In this document: positions 12,408 through 24,266 of the stretch, piece after piece | Position numbering within the stretch: the stretch's first letter is position 1 | Layout of the letters: every line of letters starts with the position of its first letter | NCBI RefSeq assembly: GCF_933775445.1 | Contig: NC_065877.1 | Span: forward strand, 34,422,694 to 34,486,693 | Length of the DNA stretch: 64,000 bases | Direction of reading: 5' to 3' | Origin: Argentina anserina | Taxonomy: Eukaryota; Streptophyta; Magnoliopsida; Rosales; Rosaceae | Notes under the pieces: model-generated | What the model was told of the DNA's origin: nothing | What the model saw: only the letters and a program-made list of their open reading frames with translations | Database searches by the model: none | Program-made: the position numbers and the translations under genes

Positions 12408-12715
12408 TACGCATTTCTGTACGTATAAGTACTATATACGTATTTCTGCACGTATAAATACTATATACGTATTTCTGTACGTATAAATATTAAATACGTA
12501 TTTCTGTACGTATAAATAATAATACGTATTTCTGTACGTATAAATATTAATACGTATTTCTGTACGTATAAATATTAATACGTATTTCTGTACGTATAAA
12601 TATTAATACGTATTTCTGTACGTATAAATATTAATACGTATTTCTGTACGTATAAATATTAATACGTATTTCTGTACGTATAAATATTAATACGTATTTC
12701 TGTACGTATACGTAC
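12408..12715. repeat. Minisatellite, 11 units of 28-29 bp
   Basis: Eleven occurrences of a unit with core ACGTATTTCTGTACGTATAA. Outer units vary in length and sequence; the inner ones are almost identical, as expected for slippage or unequal exchange. Each unit contains two TACGTA palindromes, so single strands could fold. It lies inside the solo LTR. Confidence 0.93.
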
Positions 12716-13661
12716 GATTTAAATGTAAATACAACTCAGTAAATAAAATTTACTAAATTACCCTTTTACAAATTACTTTTTACATTTACTGAAAGTAATT
12801 TATAATTACATTTACTGAAGGTAAAAATTAATTACATTTACCGTAGTAATTAAAATTTACATTTACATTTACCGTTACACAGTAAATTACCAAAATACCC
12901 CTTTCAGTCAAAACTATTTACACCGCCGCCACACGGCGGCGCGTGTGGCACACGCGCCACCTCCGGCCGGCCGCGCGTGGAACCCACGCGCCGAGGCTAA
13001 CCACGGCGCGTATCGCGCCACCGCCGCCTCCAAAATCACCCTCCTTCCTCCCTTCTTCCTTCACTCTGTCTCACGCTCCTCCAGGCCACCCCACAACCTC
13101 ACACGCGCCGCCTCTAGGCGGCGGTAACCTCTCCTTCCAACCCCCTCCAACCCCCCTCCGATCTCCACACATCCAATCCAAAATCATCCAAAATCCACAC
13201 ACAACATCAATATCATCAATCCTTACCTTGAATCTCACAATAGAGCTCTTGAATCGACGATGAAAGTGGAGGAGATCGAGCAGCAGTGGAGGTAGACGGC
13301 AACTAGAGGCTCAACCCTTCGGCGCGGGTGCGAGGGTGAGCTGGGGCGGTGGCGAGCTTGCCCGAGCTCGTCGACGACGGGGAGGCACGGTGATGAGGTC
13401 CCCAAGCTTCAATCTGTCGCGTGGAATCGGGGAAGGGACTTGGTTTCGAGAGGAAGAGAGAGGACCTCGAGAGAGAGAGAAGAGAAGAGGGAAGGGAGGA
13501 ACTCGGGTTGAGAGGGAGAGGTGAGATTGAGGGAAAGAGAGAGTGAGGTTTTCGGGGTGGGAGAGAGAGAAGCCGAGAGAGAAGGAAGAGAAGAGGGGAG
13601 TGCGGCGGGGTGAGTGAGGGGAAGGGGTTTCCACAAATGGAAACCCTAAAACAAAATGGTT

Positions 13662-13670
13662 CTATTTATA
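13662..13670 (-). promoter_or_regulatory. Probable LTR TATA box
   Basis: The minus strand reads TATAAATAG, about 320 bases from the LTR outer end at 13988, a usual U3 spacing. It is followed by a leader-like CT-rich tract (minus strand). Confidence 0.5.
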
Positions 13671-13988
13671 CCAAATTCTAAAATCGGAAACAACTTCTAT
13701 CGTTAATAACGTTTACATACGACGTCCGATTCGAACGCGTCACATACTCACGAACTCGTATCGACGAGCTCTACAACTTCCGTGAAGAAAGTTTTCACAA
13801 CCGAGCGACGAAATAAAAGTCGATAAATTCGTTCGGAAACGTAACGTTTTCTTATTAAACGTTCTCGGAACGCTTCCGTTTCCGTTTCGTAACGATTGCA
13901 AACAACTCAAATTCGATTTAAAACAAAATTCACAACTCAATAGAATTTAATTAAATTCAAATATTGTTTGAAAACGAGGGTTATTACA

Positions 13989-13993
13989 GTGTT
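13989..13993. other. Right target-site duplication of the solo LTR (GTGTT)
   Basis: Matches 10954-10958 exactly. Confidence 0.85.
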
Positions 13994-14445
13994 GAGGGAC
14001 CATCTTAGTGTGGGTGGAATTCTTGATGCTGAGGCTTGGGGATTATTTTTTGGGCTAAAATTGGCTTCTGATATGCACATGTCCCAGTTGGAGGTGGAGT
14101 CTGATTCTACAGTGCTTGTGCAGCTGATCCAAAATGCTGATTTTGACACTCACCCTTTTGGCTCTTTGCTCTCTGGCTGCTTAAATTTTATGAAGAAGAT
14201 GAGGAATGTTTGCATCAACCACATTTTTAGGGAATGTAATGCAACTGATGATACCCTTGCAAAGAATAGCATCACGCATGAGCTTGGTCTGATTGTCTTT
14301 GATAGTCCACTTGTCCATGCTGCCCAGGCTTTCCTTGATGATATTGCTTCTGCTTCTAAAGCTAGGAAGTGCTCTTATGTAAACTCTTAAGTTCCTTGTT
14401 TGGGTCTTTTTGATCCCGTTTGTAACCAAAAAGAAAAGAAAAGAG

Positions 14446-15717
14446 AGATGATACCATAAACCGGGTTGAAACAAAGAACAAACACAAACAAACAGTTGGA
14501 ATGTTAGTAGTGTCTTTATCAATTTTATTTCGATTAGGGTGTCTTCATCGATTTGGTGAGGCTTCCTACTCGCTATTCTATTATTTCCACAACTGATTAT
14601 CTCATTGTAACTATTCTATTATCGACCAAGAATGCTTGCAGCGCCGCCTTCGTCGGCGACCTGCTGACTAGCGCCACTAGACATGCCCAGAACCGCAATG
14701 GCGACGTCTCCAGAACCGCGTAGTCGGCCGGATTTTGAACCTGGCTCTCCAACGAACCCAGTGCTGCTTTTGCATGCCCTCGACGCCACAGCCAAGCCCT
14801 GTGCAATCCGACACCATCACAAGCTAGGCCCTCAGTCTAGCATTCCAGATCTCCGACGTTTGACGCATCTGGAAGACAGGGCCCCAAACACAGTCGTTTC
14901 TCGACCTAGAACCGGCGACTCTCTCTTCCGGCCAGTGCGCCAACGACGCCCACGAAGAAAAAAAGAGATTATAAGAAAACTAATAAAACTATATTTACCA
15001 AAAATCACTTTGATTACCCACAATGACAATAAATTCATTGTGATATCGGTATATAGGGGTATCAAATATCTCGAGGTATCTAAGAAAATTCCCTTTTGAT
15101 TTATGGACATAAAACTTGTTTGGTGACATTAGTTTTTAATGGCTAATGATATTGAAAAGTAACTCGATCTGAGGGCGCTGTTCCAAGAGAACTTGGGTTC
15201 CAATCACTAGTATTGTTCTATATATCCAGCCAGACAATATATGGAGTATTGGATAAAGATTTAGAGGCAGAGTTGAAACACATTTCTAGCTCTTTATAGA
15301 CCAATATCTAGTTCTCATAATCCTATTGATAAAGGTCTCAAGACATGCTGTTAAAACATAACAACAAAGTAATTGAGATAGTATACTCACGGTCATGTTT
15401 TGATTGACTTGTGAATTTGGTCATCGAAATGAAATACAATATGAATTATTGGAGACATGACCACTTATTTACAGGTTTACAAGAGTTCACAAAACATTGA
15501 GAAAACGTAAGATATAGAGTCTCAATAATATTATGTACAAGGCCTAGATAATATTTAATAATTAGTAACTAGTAAACTCTGGTTAGATTATATGTTATTC
15601 ACACAAAATCAACGAAGTACTCCACACATACTGTTTACTGATTTCTCTTCCAGAGGATTTGAAGTAAATAAAAGCCTAAAGTTACTTATGGAAGCTACCA
15701 GAATACCCAATAGTAGC
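14446..15717. other. Gene-free interval before UFD2
   Basis: A CG-richer patch (14640-14950) has open frames on both strands but no recognisable protein, and the rest is AT-rich. It may hold old transposon debris. The last part is the UFD2 promoter. Confidence 0.4.
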
Positions 15718-15747
15718 AAACCCAAACCCAAACCCAAACCCAAACCC
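15718..15747. repeat. (AAACCC)5 hexanucleotide microsatellite
   Basis: Five perfect copies of AAACCC about 190 bases upstream of the UFD2 ATG. It resembles but is not the plant telomere heptamer AAACCCT, and short telo-box-like motifs are common in plant promoters. Confidence 0.85.
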
Positions 15748-15940
15748 GGCCCAAATTACATTCCTAATAGTTTTCTCGTATCCAAATTCCCAAGTCGTCT
15801 TCTTCTCCTTCCCAGAACTCATCAAACTTCTCAGAGTGAGACAATGGCTTCTCTCACTACCCTTTAGCTCCATCCTCAATCAAAAAACAATCAAAACCCA
15901 AAACCCTAATCACTCTTCTCTGCTGAATTCGATTACAAAC

Positions 15941-18900
15941 ATGGCCACCCCAAAACCCCAGAGGTCCAAGGAGGAGGTGGAAGACATCATCCTCCGCAAA
16001 ATCTTCCAGGTCACCCTGACGGAGCCGCCGCCGACCGCCGACCCCAAATCCCCCGTCGTCTACCTCGAGATGACCGCCGCCGAGATTCTCAGCGAGGGCA
16101 AGCCGATGAGGCTCACGCGCGACCTCATGGAGTCGATCCTCATCGACCGCCTCATGGGCAACTTCTCCGCCGCCGCCGAGCCGCCGTTCCAGTACCTCGT
16201 CGGCTGCTACCGCCGCGCCCACGACGAGAGCCGCAAGATCACCGCCATGAAAGACAAGAACATCAAGGCCGACATGGAGTCCCTCACCAAACAAGCCAAA
16301 AAGCTCTCGGTCTCCTACTGCAGGATCCATTTGGGCAACCCGGACTCGTTTCCGAGCTCGGGTTCGGATCCGGCAACCGGGTCGCCGTTACTGCCGTTGC
16401 TCTTTTCTGAAGTGGCGAGCTCGGTGGGCGGTTTCGGTAGTGGCTCCACTAGTAGTGGGGCCCAGTGTCCTCCGGGTTTTTTGGATGAGTTTTTTAAGGA
16501 CGCGGATTTCGATACCTTGGACCCGATTTTTAAGGCGCTGTATGAAGAGCTGAGGGAGATTGTTCTTAAGGTTTCGGCGTTGGGGAACTTTGCTCAGCCG
16601 TTGAGGGCTTTGTTGTACTTGGTTAGCATTCCGGCTGGGGCTAAGAGTCTGGTGAATCACCCGTGGTGGATTCCGAAAGGGGTTTACTTGAATGGGAGGG
16701 TTATTGAGAGGACTAGTATTTTGGGCCCTTTTTTCCATGTTAGTGCATTGCCTGATCATCCTATTTTCAAGAGCCAGCCCGATGTCGGGTGAGTTCTTTG
16801 TGTGTTTATCAGTCAATGTGCATTGGTTTGTAGAGTGTTTGCTGGGTTGGTTTTGGTTGTTTGGTGTGATATAGTAGACATGTTGCTTTTCTCTATAGGA
16901 GTCAGTTGGCTTGTTGCTGTTTTATTGTTTCTGAAGTTTAGCATCTAATGAGGGGACTATAGTATCAGTGATTTTATGCTTCTTCAGTTTGATGTTAAAT
17001 CACGTATGCAATTGGTTATTGGTGTATCTATGTGGGTATGGTTATCTTGTTAAGCAGTTCACTTTTTTTATCTTTCGTGAGGTTTCTTATATACGTCGAT
17101 TTTCTCTTAAATGTTGTCAACACCAGGCAGCAGTGTTTTTCAGAGAACACTAAGGAAAGTGAGATGCGGATTTCGTACACCACGATAAAGACATATATGA
17201 ATGATTTATATGAAGGCCTTGCGGAAGTTCTCCGCACACTATTAAAAAATCCGGAGACTCGTGAGAATGTTCTTGAGTATCTTGCTGAGGTTATCAACAA
17301 AAACTCATCAAGGGCTCATATTCAGGTACGTGTATTCCATTATCTGTCTTGCCAGACGTCTTTCTCTTGTGATAACTGATGTCTCTGAATCTCTTGGTCT
17401 CTGGTTTCTCTAAAAAGTTTATTAACAACCTCAGCAAATTATTGGTCACAGGTCGATCCTCTCTCTTGTGCGAGTTCTGGCATGTTTGTCAATCTCAGTG
17501 CTGTCATGCTGCGACTTTGCGAGCCATTTCTGGATGTAAATTTAAGTAAAAGGGACAGAATCGACCCAAAATATGTATTCTATGGTAACCGTTTGGAGTT
17601 AAGGTAAGCATATTTTCAATTAGCGGAAGTGTCTTTTCTTTTCTAGATTTTATACATGTCTAACCACTGTTCATGGACCTATATTAGAGGTTTGACTGCT
17701 CTGCATGCATCATCTGAAGAAGTTACTGAATGGATCAACAAAGATAGTCTAGGGAATGCTGGTGGTGATGGTCAAAATCGTCTTACACAATCCCAAGAAG
17801 CCACCAGTTCTGGCACTAATATCTCTCAACCTTCTAATGTGAAGCTGGGCGGCCAAAAATCAAAATATACATTTATATGTGAATGCTTCTTCATGACTGC
17901 AAGGGTGCTTAATCTGGGTTTATTGAAAGCATTTTCTGACTATAAGCATCTAGTACAGGTACTTAATTAGTGTACTCTTTTTGCCGAGAAGAATTACCAC
18001 ACTTCTGAGTAACGATTTCAAATTATAATACTCTTCACTGTAAATTATGTTGTAATATACATGTCAAAATTACTCAATCCAGGACATGCAGAGGTCTGAA
18101 GATACACTAAAAGCCTTAAAAAACCAGGCGCCTTCTCCTCAATTGAAGATTGATATAGCTCGCCTTGAGAAAGAATTAGAGTTGTATAAACAGGAAAAGC
18201 GTTGTCATGAAGCTCAAATACTTACGGTATACCTAAACTTTGTGTGTCCGTTATCGTGTGCTTTTTGTGAAGTTGTAACTTGCATGTGTTTGTGTATGTG
18301 CGCGCACATTAAGTAGAGTTATTTATTAGTTCCCCTAACTTATTAGACTTCATTGGAGGTCTCTTTAATTTCCATATGGGCATTCGATTGATTTTGTTGC
18401 TGATGTTTAAAAATCACTGCCTTCAGGATGAACCACTCTTAGAGAGGGCTCTTTCATTCTACCGGTTGATGGTGGTATGGCTGGTTCGCTTGGTTGGTGG
18501 ATTTAAAATGCCTCTGCCATCAACTTGCCCTGTTGAACTTGCATCTATGCCAGAACATTTTGTGGAAGATGCAATGGAGTTGCTTATATTTGCTTCGCGG
18601 ATGCCAAAAGCATTTCATGGGATCATGTTGGTGGGCTTCCTATAATAAAGCAATAGGCTTTTGTTCTTTTTGTTATCCTCATATTCGTATGTTATTTTTT
18701 GACATGTATTTTTATTTTTAAATTTTGCAGGATGAATTTATGAACTTCATTATAATGTTCATGGCAAGTCCAGAATATATCCGGAATCCATATCTAAGAG
18801 CAAAGATGGTTGAAGTCCTGACCTGCTTGATGCCTCGTCCAGGGTGATTGAATATTTCTATTTTAGATTGGTCTGTGCATTTTGAAGATGACAATTAGGT

Positions 18901-21368
18901 ACTTATAGATTTCTGTACTGTATTTGCAGTCATCAACCAACTGCTGTCACAGCTGCTGCTACGAGCTTGTTCGAAGGGCACCAACTGTCTCTCGAGTATC
19001 TTGTGAGGAATCTCTTGAAACTCTATGTCGACATTGAGTTTACTGGTTCTCATACACAGGTGAGTGCTCTCATGTTCATGTCTTTTACTGGGACTTTATA
19101 TGATTCCACTCAGTGTTATCAATTGCGTTCCTAATGCCTGGTGTTTTGCTTTTGATCTGTGTAGTTCTATGACAAGTTTAACATCCGCCATAATATTGCC
19201 GAACTTCTTGAATATCTTTGGCAAGTCCCCAGTCATCAGAATGCATGGAAACAGGTACACAAATTTCATTGAAAGACTTGTTAGAAATATTAATTATATG
19301 TTCAGTATGGTGTACTCTTATCATTATTGCTTGTGCTTGACTACACGAACTTGTATATTGTTCCAGATTGCTAGGGAAGAGGAGAAAGGCGTATATTTGA
19401 ATTTCTTGAACTTCTTGATCAATGATAGTATATATCTTCTGGATGAAAGTCTTAACAAGATTCTTGAGCACAAAGAACTGGAAGCTGAGATGTCAAACAC
19501 TGCAGAATGGGAGCGTAGACCTGCTCAAGAGAGGCAGGAGAGAACCCGCCTGTTCCGCTCTCAAGAAAATGTTTGTCTTGTTCTCCCATAACAGAACTAC
19601 CATAACTGTTTTTTTTCATGAACTAAGAGACTAATCAAATGAATACCTTTGTGCTTTAATAGATCATTCGAATTGATATGAAGTTAGCGAATGAAGATGT
19701 GAGTATGTTGGCATTTACTACAGAACAAATTACAGCTCCTTTTCTACTTGCTGAGATGGTAAAATCTTTATCCTGATATTAACCCTTTTATAATCAGTTT
19801 CTCGTAGCATTTCCACAATAATATTCATTAAAATCATTTGGTATTTGTTTTTCCAGGTCGAAAGGGTGGCAAGCATGCTCAATTACTTTTTGTTGCAATT
19901 AGTAGGTCCTCAAAGGAAATCTCTTAGTCTGAAAGACCCTGAGAAGTATGAGTTCCGTCCAAAGCAATTGCTTAAGCAGGTTGGAATACCTCTTTGTTGA
20001 ACTCGTTATCTGAAATTACCTGTATTTACTGAATAATTTATGGAAGGAGCATTGGTTCATTACCTTCACTTCAAGTTGATGAGTTGGATCACAATCTTAA
20101 GATGAAAACTATGCTAGGCAGTGCTAGTTAACACCTCGGACTCTCTTAGGTTTGATTATGACTGAGTTATTTGCATTTAAGTGCCCTGGTGGCTGTGTGT
20201 TATAAATGAATGTTGAAGTAATGTCTGCGTTCCAGTTCTGGACAAAGAAAAGAATGCCCCAAGTTGTCTTCCGGTTGAAGATAAAGATAATGGGCTAAAT
20301 TGGGACGGTGCCATGTTGAACATGTTGTTCCATACTGATGTTTTTCCTAACATTATTCTCTAGTAGCAGTACTTTTGAATTTAACATTGAAATTTCAACT
20401 ATTGTTTCACAAAGCTGAGCGGTTGACCTATAATAATGTTTCAGTCTAATGGCACCTTGATTTTGATACTTTGGTTCTAATTTTGCATATGTTAATGCTG
20501 TTACTACAAGTCAAAATACCTGTCTAACTTTTTCTTTATCTCTGTGAAGATTGTGTATATTTATGTTCATCTAGCAAGAGGTGATAAGGAAAATATCTTC
20601 CCAGCTGCCATCTCAAAGGATGGCCGATCTTACAATGAGCAGGTAATTGAACTGATGAAAAGTTTTAGTTAACTGCCATACGGTTAATGTTTGGTTTTAC
20701 GAATTAGGGGTATTCAAACGACAGTGATATCTGTCGGTTATAATCTCCTATCTGACTGGAAGAACCTGATATTTGGATATGGCTGCAGTTGTTTAGTGCT
20801 GCTGCAGATGTCCTAATAAGAATTGGTGAAGATGGGAAGGTCATACAGGAGTTCATTGAGCTCGGTTCAAAAGCCAAGGTTGCTGCATCTGAGGCCATGG
20901 ACGTCGAAGCTGTTCTTGGGGATATACCTGATGAATTCCTTGACCCAATTCAGGTATATCTTGTGTTTTATGATAAACAAGTTTGAGCACACTTTGATTG
21001 TTTTTCTCTTCTTGCAGTACACTTTGATGAAGGATCCAGTTATCTTACCGTCTTCAAGAATGACGGTAGACCGACCCGTCATACAAAGGCATCTCCTTAG
21101 CGATAGTGTATGTCATCCCTGCCCCCCTTAATCTATACAGCTGATGCTATTAATACGCAGCTCCTACTAATATATCTGTCATGATATGCAGAGTGATCCA
21201 TTCAATCGTTCCCATCTTACTGCGGACATGTTGATACCAGATGATGAATTGAAGGCAAAAATACAAGACTTTATTAGGTCGCAAGAGTTGAAGCGCAGGG
21301 AAAGCCTGAGCATGCAGAGCGACAAGGCAACAATACACACCACATCTAGTGAAATGCTAATTGATTAG
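15941..21368 (+). CDS. PUB1: Ubiquitin conjugation factor E4 (UFD2/PUB1, U-box E3/E4), 16 exons
   Basis: E4 enzyme that lengthens ubiquitin chains on pre-ubiquitylated substrates with CDC48; the Arabidopsis orthologue (MUSE3) controls turnover of NLR immune receptors. Exons: 15941-16788, 17127-17325, 17452-17603, 17688-17958, 18083-18226, 18427-18630, 18731-18843, 18930-19059, 19165-19254, 19367-19570, 19663-19758, 19857-19979, 20550-20642, 20789-20953, 21018-21107 and 21192-21368. All phases agree, for 1032 residues (Arabidopsis about 1038). Seen: N-terminal [32 protein letters not shown]2 core with [94 protein letters not shown]-terminal U-box from about residue 937 ([26 protein letters not shown]-type loop, DPFNRSHLT). 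Start fixed by MATPKPQRS, like relatives. No lesion found. Confidence 0.96.
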
Positions 21369-21525
21369 ATCATTAGAACCTTGTTAATATAATATTAGCT
21401 GCTGAGGTGGTGATTGTGATTAAGTGATGAACGAAGCAAGTGATCATATGGGTAATTTTATTTTGTATACCTACAATTACTGATCTGTAAAGTTATGTAA
21501 ATTTATCAATACGTTGGCATCTGTT

Positions 21526-21745
21526 ATGGTGGTAGCTTTTTTTTTCCGATGACGGCATTTATACTATTGAAACTGCTGATGTAATGGAGTCTTTTAGAAT
21601 TTGACAACTTGTGATTGAAAACATAAGAAACTTTAATGGTGGTAGCTTTTTTTTTCCGATGACGGCATTTATACTATTGAAACTGCTGATGTAATGGAGT
21701 CTTTTAGAATTTGACAACTTGTGATTGAAAACATAAGAAACTTTA
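21526..21745. repeat. 110-bp tandem duplication (two near-identical copies)
   Basis: The block starting atggtggtagctttt at 21526 repeats at 21636 with no difference I could see over 110 bases, so the duplication is very recent or an assembly artefact. It lies in or just after the UFD2 3' untranslated region. Confidence 0.9.
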
Positions 21746-21772
21746 AACAAAATGTAAACGACATCAAAGATT

Positions 21773-21850
21773 CTTCTGAACAATGATTTAGCATCTGGTT
21801 TTAACTTTTTGCTTCTGAACAATGATTTAGCATCTAGTGTAAACTTTTTG
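21773..21850. repeat. 39-bp tandem duplication
   Basis: A unit starting cttctgaacaatgatttagc at 21773 repeats at 21812 with a few changes in its second half. It adjoins the 110-bp duplication. Confidence 0.8.
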
Positions 21851-22155
21851 TCCCAGGGATCATTGGTTCTATACTTCTATTGAACAATATCACAACCAAA
21901 ATGGTATAGCATCAACCCGAATAGAGATAATCCTCCAGATTTTACAACGGATCCGGGCATGATGGTCTTCCAAAATGAATTCCTACTGACTTTTGCGTGC
22001 TCAAAGATAATGCCTGACATGCCTTGTTTGTTAACGGACTGCTCCCTTCCCGTTAATTTTGAGATACATGTTTGTCCTCGTTCTTCAATAAAGATCAGAT
22101 ATCAGACAACATTTTTTCATAGCCTTGGTACAAACAGAGCTGCCTTCCGCTTCAC

Positions 22156-24266
22156 CTACTCATGAGCAATGCTAATTGAATTCTTGCTGTGACGCAGAGA
22201 GAAGTCAGCAAGAAGAATTTGGTTCTCCTCAGGTGTCAGGTCACCATGACTTCCCTGCAAACACCAAAAATATATCACCATGACTTCACAGTATCTTTCC
22301 CATCATTTGAGCTGTTTTACAGCTAAAGATCAAGTGAGTCATTGGGCAAAGCTGATAAACAAGCCCTGACGAGGACCTTCCAACAACTTTTTATTTTTAT
22401 TTAAAAAAATATATAGCTCAACATATTCACTACATTCTAGCAATACAATTCAGTATAAAATTTGATTAATTTCTAACATCAATAGGCAGCATACAATATA
22501 TGACTTTTTTTTATTGTCGTGTACTGAATCTCATAAGATGTTACTTCAAATATGCTTAAATAGAATCCAAGATAGTCTCAATATTATCCTTACCAGGCGA
22601 GAAGTTCTATCACAAACAGCATGGTGCATGAGAATGCCTGCAGCAACTGAAACGTTGAAAGAGTCCACCATGCCTTTCATTGGAATACTACAATGTAAAT
22701 CTGACAAATCCAGTGCCTCATCACTTATTCCCCTACATTCATACATGGAAACTGATACTTAGGAAACTACATCACCTAAGAGAATACCATCAACAATGGA
22801 TCACATCTGCAACTGTGCATCACACAGACCATGACACAGAATTAATAACTTTCAAGAAGGTTGTAAGCAAAGTATGATTTGCTTATCTTTCTTGGCTAAA
22901 TGTAAAATGTCCTTTCAGTGACGAACGAATATTTTTGTCACGATAAAACAAGCAAACAAGCTAGAAAATAGCCCGGAGACTCATATCATTGAACAGTAGA
23001 GAAAAATAGCAGTACCTGTTTTCATTTCCAACTAGTATTGCTGTTGGGCAGGACCAGTCCATGCCATAAATAGACACCTTAATAAGTATGAAGGGTTACT
23101 CAGATAAGTGCTTCAAATATCAAGATGCAGAACAATAAAAGAAAAATACAAGACAATTCAATCACTTGAATTCAGAAAAAGGCCAAGTTTGAAACCTGTT
23201 CAGATCAGGGTGAGTTCCTGGAATTCATTACTACTGTTTTTAACATTGTTATTGATGCAAACAAATTCTACAGGAGGCAAAGAAGTGGAATATTACCGCA
23301 TCCATCCCCACATGTGTTGTGGCAATTCAATAACCACGTGAAGTTAGAACCTCAAAGCACTCTTGAGTGGAGTCCCAAAGTTCAATATGACAATACCAAC
23401 CACTCCTCTGCTCCCATGCTGACATGGCGATTTTCTCTGTACCTGAAACAAGAACAAGCTTTCGGTTAACAAAAAAAGTCATTCATCCATCACAAACTAT
23501 ATAAATTACAAAACAATGTAATGAGTTAAAATGACACATTCTAAAATATCCCATCAACTATATCAGTTTCTTATAGCACCTGGACACAACTATGTTAAGT
23601 GGCCTTATAGATGCTACATTGCACTTAAAATCAACACACCCAACATTCCTCATCAAAATAGACAAAGCTCAACCCCAAAAGCAACATTACTATCGAAAAC
23701 AATTTAGAACAATGTACATTCTTTACAACTAAAACCAGACCCTTTTCACCTAAAATGGCGTTGCACCTTTTCGACGCGTCACAAGACAGCACATGAACCG
23801 ACTGAATCCCGAGAGCATCGGCCGATCGGAACACCGCCGACACATTCCCAAAGTCTCCCAAACCCTCCACCACCAAGCACACCGAGTAGCTCCGATTCCT
23901 CACCACATTTCTAAACCTCTCCTTCCTCACATCCATTATCAAAGGGTCCACCGCTTCCAGCATGTCCCCGCTGCTGAGGTAAGCGCCGCCGCAGTCGAAT
24001 CTGTCCAGGTACGGAAACCACCGCCCTCCGCCGCCGCTGCCGGACCGGAGATGGCGGCGCTCCATTTACATGAACTTCACGACGTCGTCTCGGTGCGTGA
24101 GGATGTGCTCCACCGTGTCTTGTGACTCCGACGGATCTAGGGTTTCGGAAGTTGGGGACGGAGCTTCGTCGGCGAAATATGCGGCGGCTTCTGCTGCAAT
24201 TGAAGCGTGTGGCCGAGAAGCGACGTTGTTCTGGGAGAGTCTGAGCCCTAATTTGATCAAAGGCAC
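22156..24266 (-). pseudogene. SpoU/TrmH-family RNA 2'-O-ribose methyltransferase pseudogene, 5 exons
   Basis: The family transfers methyl from SAM to RNA ribose, using a knotted SPOUT fold. Exon remains: 24266-23767, 23442-23297, 23077-23016, 22732-22594 and 22254-22156, all with GT..AG borders. Recognisable pieces: WFPYLDRFDCGGAYLS; RNRSYSVCLVVEGLGDFGNV with SAVFRSADALGIQSVHV (motif 1); NRHVSMGAEEWL; MDWSCPTAILVGNE (motif 2); GISDEALDLSDLHCSIPM followed by SFNVSVAAGILMHHAV (motif 3, SAM-binding knot); HSKNSISIAHE end. Lesions: TAA at 24068-24066 in exon 1; about 7 inserted bases near 23386-23396 shifting frame; TGA at 23329-23327 where relatives have Arg; and no in-frame ATG at the N-terminus (24266 is GTG). 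Exon borders and motif 3 remain intact, so inactivation is fairly recent. Confidence 0.85.

Larger units (their letters stand above)
10959..13988 (-). mobile_element. Solo LTR, about 3.03 kb, inserted into the LINE RNase H region
   Basis: The ends are TGTAACGACCC and GGGTTATTACA, an imperfect inverted repeat with TG..CA termini, flanked by perfect 5-bp copies of GTGTT. Removing the element plus one copy restores the LINE frame exactly. No gag or pol coding is present, so it reads as one large LTR left after recombination. The minus orientation is suggested by a TATA box (TATAAATAG, minus strand, 13670-13662) about 320 bases inside the 13988 end, followed by a pyrimidine-rich leader-like tract. 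Inside lie an 11-unit minisatellite (12408-12715), a GC-rich segment with short inverted repeats (12920-13130), and a purine-rich tract (13440-13620). Long LTRs of this size occur in Ty3/gypsy Tat-type elements; that family assignment is a guess. Confidence 0.82.
10535..14445 (+). mobile_element. 5'-truncated, decayed LINE (non-LTR retrotransposon), split by a solo LTR
   Basis: About 10541-10890 encodes the region downstream of a plant LINE reverse transcriptase (LRDYPRSQSIWN, SLDWNAWIAAQIHCN, WFVFICWFIWKWRSKVVF), then in another frame KLNADGSKCTATGKIGAGS, the start of the RNase H domain with its first catalytic Asp. The domain resumes after the inserted LTR at 13994 and continues DAEAWGLFFGLKLASDM and VESDSTVLVQLIQNAD (second and third acidic positions) to a stop at 14390. 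The 3' end runs into tgtaaccaaaaag with an A-rich tail to about 14445, typical of LINEs. There is at least one frameshift near 10870, plus the insertion. The 5' end is uncertain, and no target duplication was found. Confidence 0.8.

Noticed and set aside
14683..15099. Open frame of 138 codons after the LINE
   Set aside because: No family resemblance, low-complexity N-part, and the opposite strand is equally open; probably chance in a CG-richer patch.
15718..15747. Interstitial telomere repeat
   Set aside because: The unit is the hexamer AAACCC, not the plant telomere heptamer AAACCCT; simple microsatellite.
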